Positions 60,453-64,000 of a DNA stretch of 64,000 nucleotides are shown here, one piece after another (the first letter of the stretch is position 1; the number at the start of each line of letters is the position of its first letter). The position numbers were made by a program, and so were the translations under genes. The stretch is from an uncultured Lachnospiraceae bacterium. GTDB taxonomy: Bacteria; Bacillota; Clostridia; Lachnospirales; Lachnospiraceae. Location: contig CAMNTQ010000012.1 in the NCBI GenBank assembly GCA_946558695.1, positions 1 to 64,000 of the forward strand, read 5' to 3'. The notes below the pieces were generated by a model that searched no databases, had not been told where the DNA came from, and was given only the letters and a program-made list of their open reading frames with translations.

Positions 60453-63113
60453 CTATACCTCACACACATTTTTCTCAATCCGGCGGATATTCCATTCCGT
60501 CAGAATCCACACAGCCGCGCCAAACAACGCCAGTTCGCACACCGCCGCCGGCGCCGCCGTCCGCAGGAACTTTTCTGCATCCGCAGCCGTATAAAGCCTT
60601 GCCTTAAGGCTTGCAAACATCAGGCCCGCACTTAACGCACTGGAAATCATCACCGTCAAAACATAGTAAACTCTTATCTCGCTTCGAAGAAGCGCCGTCC
60701 GTTCCGCCTTTCTCATGCCCATACAGTTAAGGAACTGCGCCCTGCGGATGTTCATTCTTTTTTCCGTCATCATCTTTATGCCAAGAAGCAGCACGGATGC
60801 GGCGAAAAATGCCGCCGACAACAGAAGCGCCATCGTTTTGCGCATCCGAAGCTCCGCATCCGCCCGTTTTTTAATCTCTGTTTTCAGATAAGAGCTTCTT
60901 ACCTTTGTATCGTACTTTTCCTCCGTTATGTGCCGTTCCTTAAAGGCCGAAAGCCCCGGCTCAAGCTCCTTTAATACCTGTTCCTCTGCCTGAATGAGCA
61001 CAAGTCTTACAGGCCCTTGGTTCGGCTCGGCTCCCTCATTGGCGAACTCCTCCTCTGTCAGAATATCCCCCCTATCCGGATGCGTCACCTTCCACTGATC
61101 TTTTGCCTTTTCAAAATAGGCGTCGGAAAACACGATCAGATTCTCCCGCTCCCCCTGGCTGAAAACTCCAATCAGGCTGTCTGTTTCCTCCCCGGCAATC
61201 TGACGTATGTAAAAGGATGTCATAGACATGCCATGGGCAAACTCCGGCCCCGGCGTGAACCGCTCGCACACCGGCCCGGTATAGAGTACGGGCGTCTCTC
61301 TGGACACATAATTATCATAATAATCGACGGGCTGAGCTTCCGATCCCTTATCCTGCTGGTGTACAATATAGATTCTCTCTCCTTCATCGTCCAGTCCCAG
61401 CGGCTTTTCCTGATACTTTGGGTCGCGCGCCTTTTTTAAAGCGTGGTAGGCAGTCTCCGATATCCCGATATTCTGGCTGGCAATCCCCGCCGTACCGGCG
61501 TCGCAGCCGGATACCCGGAACATGGGGTAAACTTCGGCTGACACTCCTTCCTTTTCCTGAATCTCTTTAAGAAATGCGTCCTCTTCCTCCCCCTCGCCGG
61601 CAAGCAGAACCAAGTCATAAGGAAACAGCTCGTCTGTATCCGTCACAAGCCGGGCGGAAAACAGCTGTACGAAGAAAAGGCCGATCATACACGTCTGAAG
61701 CACGCAAAGCCCGAAGATATACCATGCACTGCTCCTAGATTTGTGATAAAACGGATGCTGCTTTAAAAGCTTCGACAGCGCCCCCTTTCTTTTTCGTTTC
61801 CAGTGCAGATATCCCGCGATTCCGAACCGGATGATCAGATAAACGCCCGCGCAGCACCGGATTAAAAGTCCCGCATCTTCTGCATTCACATTTTCCCGGT
61901 ACTTAAAAACTCCTGATACGGCAAGGTAAACGCCTGCCGCCGCAAATACAAATTGAAAATGTCTCGGTATCCATTCTTTCATCATCTGAAGCTCCGTAGA
62001 GCTTCCCATCCGAAATCCCACGAACAGGTCATGTGTCACAAAAAACGTGGCTAAATAAATCAGAAGCATAATTGCCGCCGCCTTCAGAAAAAGCAGCGGG
62101 GAAAGCCAGTCTGCACTTCCGCCGCCCGCGCTATTCTGGAACAAAGTTACCATGATAACTCCCAATACGCCGCCGAAGATCAGCGATACGGCCGTTCCGA
62201 TACCAAGCTCCGCGCCCAAGCAGGAATAAATGGTTTTTGTCCGGATTCCCAGCGTCTTAAAGACTCCGTACTCCGGAAGTCTTTTCCTTAGATAGTAAAG
62301 AAGCAAAAGGACAAGCATAAGAAGCCCCACGATACCCAGCTCGATTAAGCCTCTGAGTAAAACTTTTCCCGCGCCTGCCGGATAGCCGGTCTTATAGCTC
62401 ATATCCCCCTCTTTTACAAGAGCCTGCATCCCGAATCCTGACACTACAAAAGCAAACACAAGTCCGTTGCAGAGAAGAAGCACAGAGTATTCTTTCAGAT
62501 TCCCGACAAAATTTTTCCATATAACTTGGAAAAACAGACGGTTATATTTCCCCGGAAAATAAAGCCTCGCCTTGCGCTTTGCCCTCTCTTTTCTCTCCTT
62601 TTTCTCATACTCGGCTTTGTCTACAACTTCCCTGTCCCAAATCTCAATCATCTTCCGCCCGATGCACTCGATGCCCGAAAGAGCCATCAGCACTCCCGGA
62701 AACAGAATCGCCTCCACCACATTGCTGCAGATCGTTCCGATCATATACTCCCACATCCCGGCATAGGTAAAGAAAATCGCCATCAAAAGCGCCGCCGCAT
62801 TCAAATACCAGTCTTTCCTAAAATACATGGTAATCAGATATAAGACACATAAAACAAAAAAAGCCAGATACATATACAGATTCACAGCAAGTCCTACCGC
62901 ATAGGACGGATCCGGCGCGATGCCGGCGCGCTCTATGATACTTGCGGCGCCCTCCGTCTTAAGACACTTAGCAAAAGAGAGCAGGTTATACCGCACCTCC
63001 CCTATCATGATCCACGGATAACACAGCGCCGCAAAAATGCACAGATACATAATAACAGAAAAGCGCCGCTGTATGCGCTGTCTTCGATGAATTATTATTT
63101 TCTCTTTCCCCAT
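60453..63113 (-). CDS. FtsX-like ABC transporter permease (system 4)
   Basis: An 886-residue permease. Three N-terminal helices with a DUF-like segment (YRKDWYLNAAALLMAIFFTY), a further helix block with FtsX sequence (LRKRLPEYGVFKTLGIRTKT), more helices near 330-475, an outer domain (about 490-770) and three C-terminal helices (IRRAQFLNCMGMRKAERTAL). The basic N-terminus begins MGKEKIIIHRRQRIQRRF. The arrangement differs from systems 1-3. First gene of a two-gene operon divergent from aminopeptidase P. Confidence 0.88.
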   Translation of the reverse strand: MGKEKIIIHRRQRIQRRFSVIMYLCIFAALCYPWIMIGEVRYNLLSFAKCLKTEGAASIIERAGIAPDPSYAVGLAVNLYMYLAFFVLCVLYLITMYFRKDWYLNAAALLMAIFFTYAGMWEYMIGTICSNVVEAILFPGVLMALSGIECIGRKMIEIWDREVVDKAEYEKKERKERAKRKARLYFPGKYNRLFFQVIWKNFVGNLKEYSVLLLCNGLVFAFVVSGFGMQALVKEGDMSYKTGYPAGAGKVLLRGLIELGIVGLLMLVLLLLYYLRKRLPEYGVFKTLGIRTKTIYSCLGAELGIGTAVSLIFGGVLGVIMVTLFQNSAGGGSADWLSPLLFLKAAAIMLLIYLATFFVTHDLFVGFRMGSSTELQMMKEWIPRHFQFVFAAAGVYLAVSGVFKYRENVNAEDAGLLIRCCAGVYLIIRFGIAGYLHWKRKRKGALSKLLKQHPFYHKSRSSAWYIFGLCVLQTCMIGLFFVQLFSARLVTDTDELFPYDLVLLAGEGEEEDAFLKEIQEKEGVSAEVYPMFRVSGCDAGTAGIASQNIGISETAYHALKKARDPKYQEKPLGLDDEGERIYIVHQQDKGSEAQPVDYYDNYVSRETPVLYTGPVCERFTPGPEFAHGMSMTSFYIRQIAGEETDSLIGVFSQGERENLIVFSDAYFEKAKDQWKVTHPDRGDILTEEEFANEGAEPNQGPVRLVLIQAEEQVLKELEPGLSAFKERHITEEKYDTKVRSSYLKTEIKKRADAELRMRKTMALLLSAAFFAASVLLLGIKMMTEKRMNIRRAQFLNCMGMRKAERTALLRSEIRVYYVLTVMISSALSAGLMFASLKARLYTAADAEKFLRTAAPAAVCELALFGAAVWILTEWNIRRIEKNVCEV

Positions 63114-63289
63114 TTTGTTTCCTTTCTGAAAATACTTTTCAAATGAAATATACCATATTCTATATTATAGTCTTTCAAATTTCCTTTTGCAACCGAAAGC
63201 AGCAGTGTTTAGGAAACCATAGCGTTTCCACACATTTTATGGTAAAATATGTAAAATAGAATTTTCAAATATTAAGGAGGTTTTTCACA

Positions 63290-64000
63290 ATGAATGTAGC
63301 AGAAAGAATTCATAAGCTTCGATTGCTTATGGCCGAAAAGAACATTGACGCATACGTTGTTCCGACGGCAGATTTTCACCAGAGCGAATATGTAGGGGAA
63401 CATTTTAAAGCCCGGAAATTCATCACCGGATTCAGCGGTTCCTACGGAACGGCAGTCATCACCAAAGACGACGGCGGTCTCTGGACAGACGGAAGGTATT
63501 TCTTTCAGGCGGAAAATCAACTGGCCGGCAGCGGCATCCGCCTGATGAAGATGTTCGTAGGAGACACTCCGTCCATCACGGAATATCTTCAGGCAAATAT
63601 CCCGGAAGGCGGCACGGTAGGATTCGACGGCCGCGTCCTTTCCATGGGCGAGGGCCAGGAGTACGAGAAAGCTCTGTCCGAAAAAAATATCCGCATCCAT
63701 TACTCAGAGGACCTGATCGACGCGATCTGGGAAGACCGTCCGTGTCTTTCTAAAAAGCCGGCATTTTTCTTAGAGGAAAAATATTCCGGCGAAAGCTCCA
63801 CTTCAAAGCTTACCCGCTTAAGAACTGTCATGAAAGAACAGAATGCCGACACCCACATTATCGCATCTTTGGACGATGTCTGCTGGCTTCTTAACATCCG
63901 CGGGGATGATATTGACTTCTTCCCTCTGCTCCTTTCTTATGCCATCGTAACAATGGATAAGGTAGAGCTTTATGTGGACGATGCAAAACTTAATGATCAG
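63290..64000 (+). CDS. Aminopeptidase P family protein (N-terminal part, runs off the window)
   Basis: Starts at ATG 63290, eight nt after AGGAGG; 237 codons fall inside the window. MNVAERIHKLRLLMAEKNID, PTADFHQSEYVGEHFKARKF, TGFSGSYGTAVITKDDGGLW and TDGRYFFQAENQL are the creatinase/prolidase-like N-terminal domain of Xaa-Pro aminopeptidases. The second such domain and the start of the linker (LDDVCWLLNIRGDDIDFFPL) follow; the metal-binding catalytic domain lies beyond the edge. It removes the first residue before proline and would complement the POT peptide importer nearby. Confidence 0.93.
   Translation, partial: MNVAERIHKLRLLMAEKNIDAYVVPTADFHQSEYVGEHFKARKFITGFSGSYGTAVITKDDGGLWTDGRYFFQAENQLAGSGIRLMKMFVGDTPSITEYLQANIPEGGTVGFDGRVLSMGEGQEYEKALSEKNIRIHYSEDLIDAIWEDRPCLSKKPAFFLEEKYSGESSTSKLTRLRTVMKEQNADTHIIASLDDVCWLLNIRGDDIDFFPLLLSYAIVTMDKVELYVDDAKLNDQ

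Noticed and set aside
1-64000. tRNA or rRNA genes
   Set aside because: No sequence with the conserved rRNA cores or a cloverleaf with a TTC-loop was noticed; a dedicated tRNA scan was not possible here.

Overview
The window looks like a chromosomal segment of a spore-forming, anaerobic Clostridia member, most likely Lachnospiraceae. The evidence is an alpha/beta-type small acid-soluble spore protein, GerW/YtfJ, a complete six-gene Rnf complex, a Na+-pump biotin decarboxylase operon, and a housekeeping core (recG, rpmB, ruvAB, zapA, ispH, cmk) with clostridial gene neighbours. I see no rRNA, tRNA, CRISPR array or intact transposase. Assignment below family level is not supported.

Layout. 1-6317: the start of an ABC ATPase gene with its MerR regulator, then an OmpR-type two-component system driving a BceAB/FtsX-like exporter (system 1). 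6382-12500: accessory genes (acyltransferase-like, MGMT-like, GNATs, YdeI-like, a membrane ferredoxin) mixed with decayed genes: a hydrolase tail, a reductase with an in-frame stop, and a remnant of an AlbA/RecG-like regulator. 12542-17652: an FtsX-type exporter divergent from a LytTR regulator/GHKL kinase pair (system 2). 17757-34435: core genes for spores, recG, fakA/asp23, rpmB, gerW, cell-wall synthesis (class B PBP plus FtsW/RodA/SpoVE), a U32 protein, zapA, ruvBA, then NusG-II and apbE. 34560-39793: a third exporter with OmpR-type two-component genes (system 3). 40064-51737: a Cdd1-like HhH protein, membrane proteins, rnfCDGEAB, S1 protein-ispH-cmk, a YhiN-like flavoprotein and an RpiR regulator. 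51869-57148: a five-gene biotin-dependent decarboxylase operon. 57421-64000: a YcxB-like protein, a POT transporter, a fourth FtsX-type exporter, and the start of an aminopeptidase P.

How the parts work together. Rnf couples ferredoxin:NAD+ electron transfer to ion pumping. ApbE, encoded about 10 kb away, is the expected enzyme for attaching FMN to RnfG and RnfD. The decarboxylase operon is a second predicted Na+ pump and carries both 5S-type and 12S-type carboxyltransferases. Four FtsX-type ABC exporters, three of them with adjacent two-component systems, point to heavy investment in sensing or resisting antimicrobial peptides.

The regulatory DNA is unusually readable. There is a MerR-type promoter with a 19-bp spacer. 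Promoters of systems 1 and 3 carry direct repeats with an 11-bp period. System 2 has a LytTR repeat pair with a 12-bp spacer. In system 1 a perfect hairpin hides the exporter's ribosome site, and the exporter's own -10 box overlaps that hairpin, so only read-through RNA should form it. Two palindromic mobile-like elements (22738-22904 and 41104-41178) are also present; the first has extensive G-U-compatible secondary structure and its edge supplies the stop codon of a 47-residue membrane protein gene.
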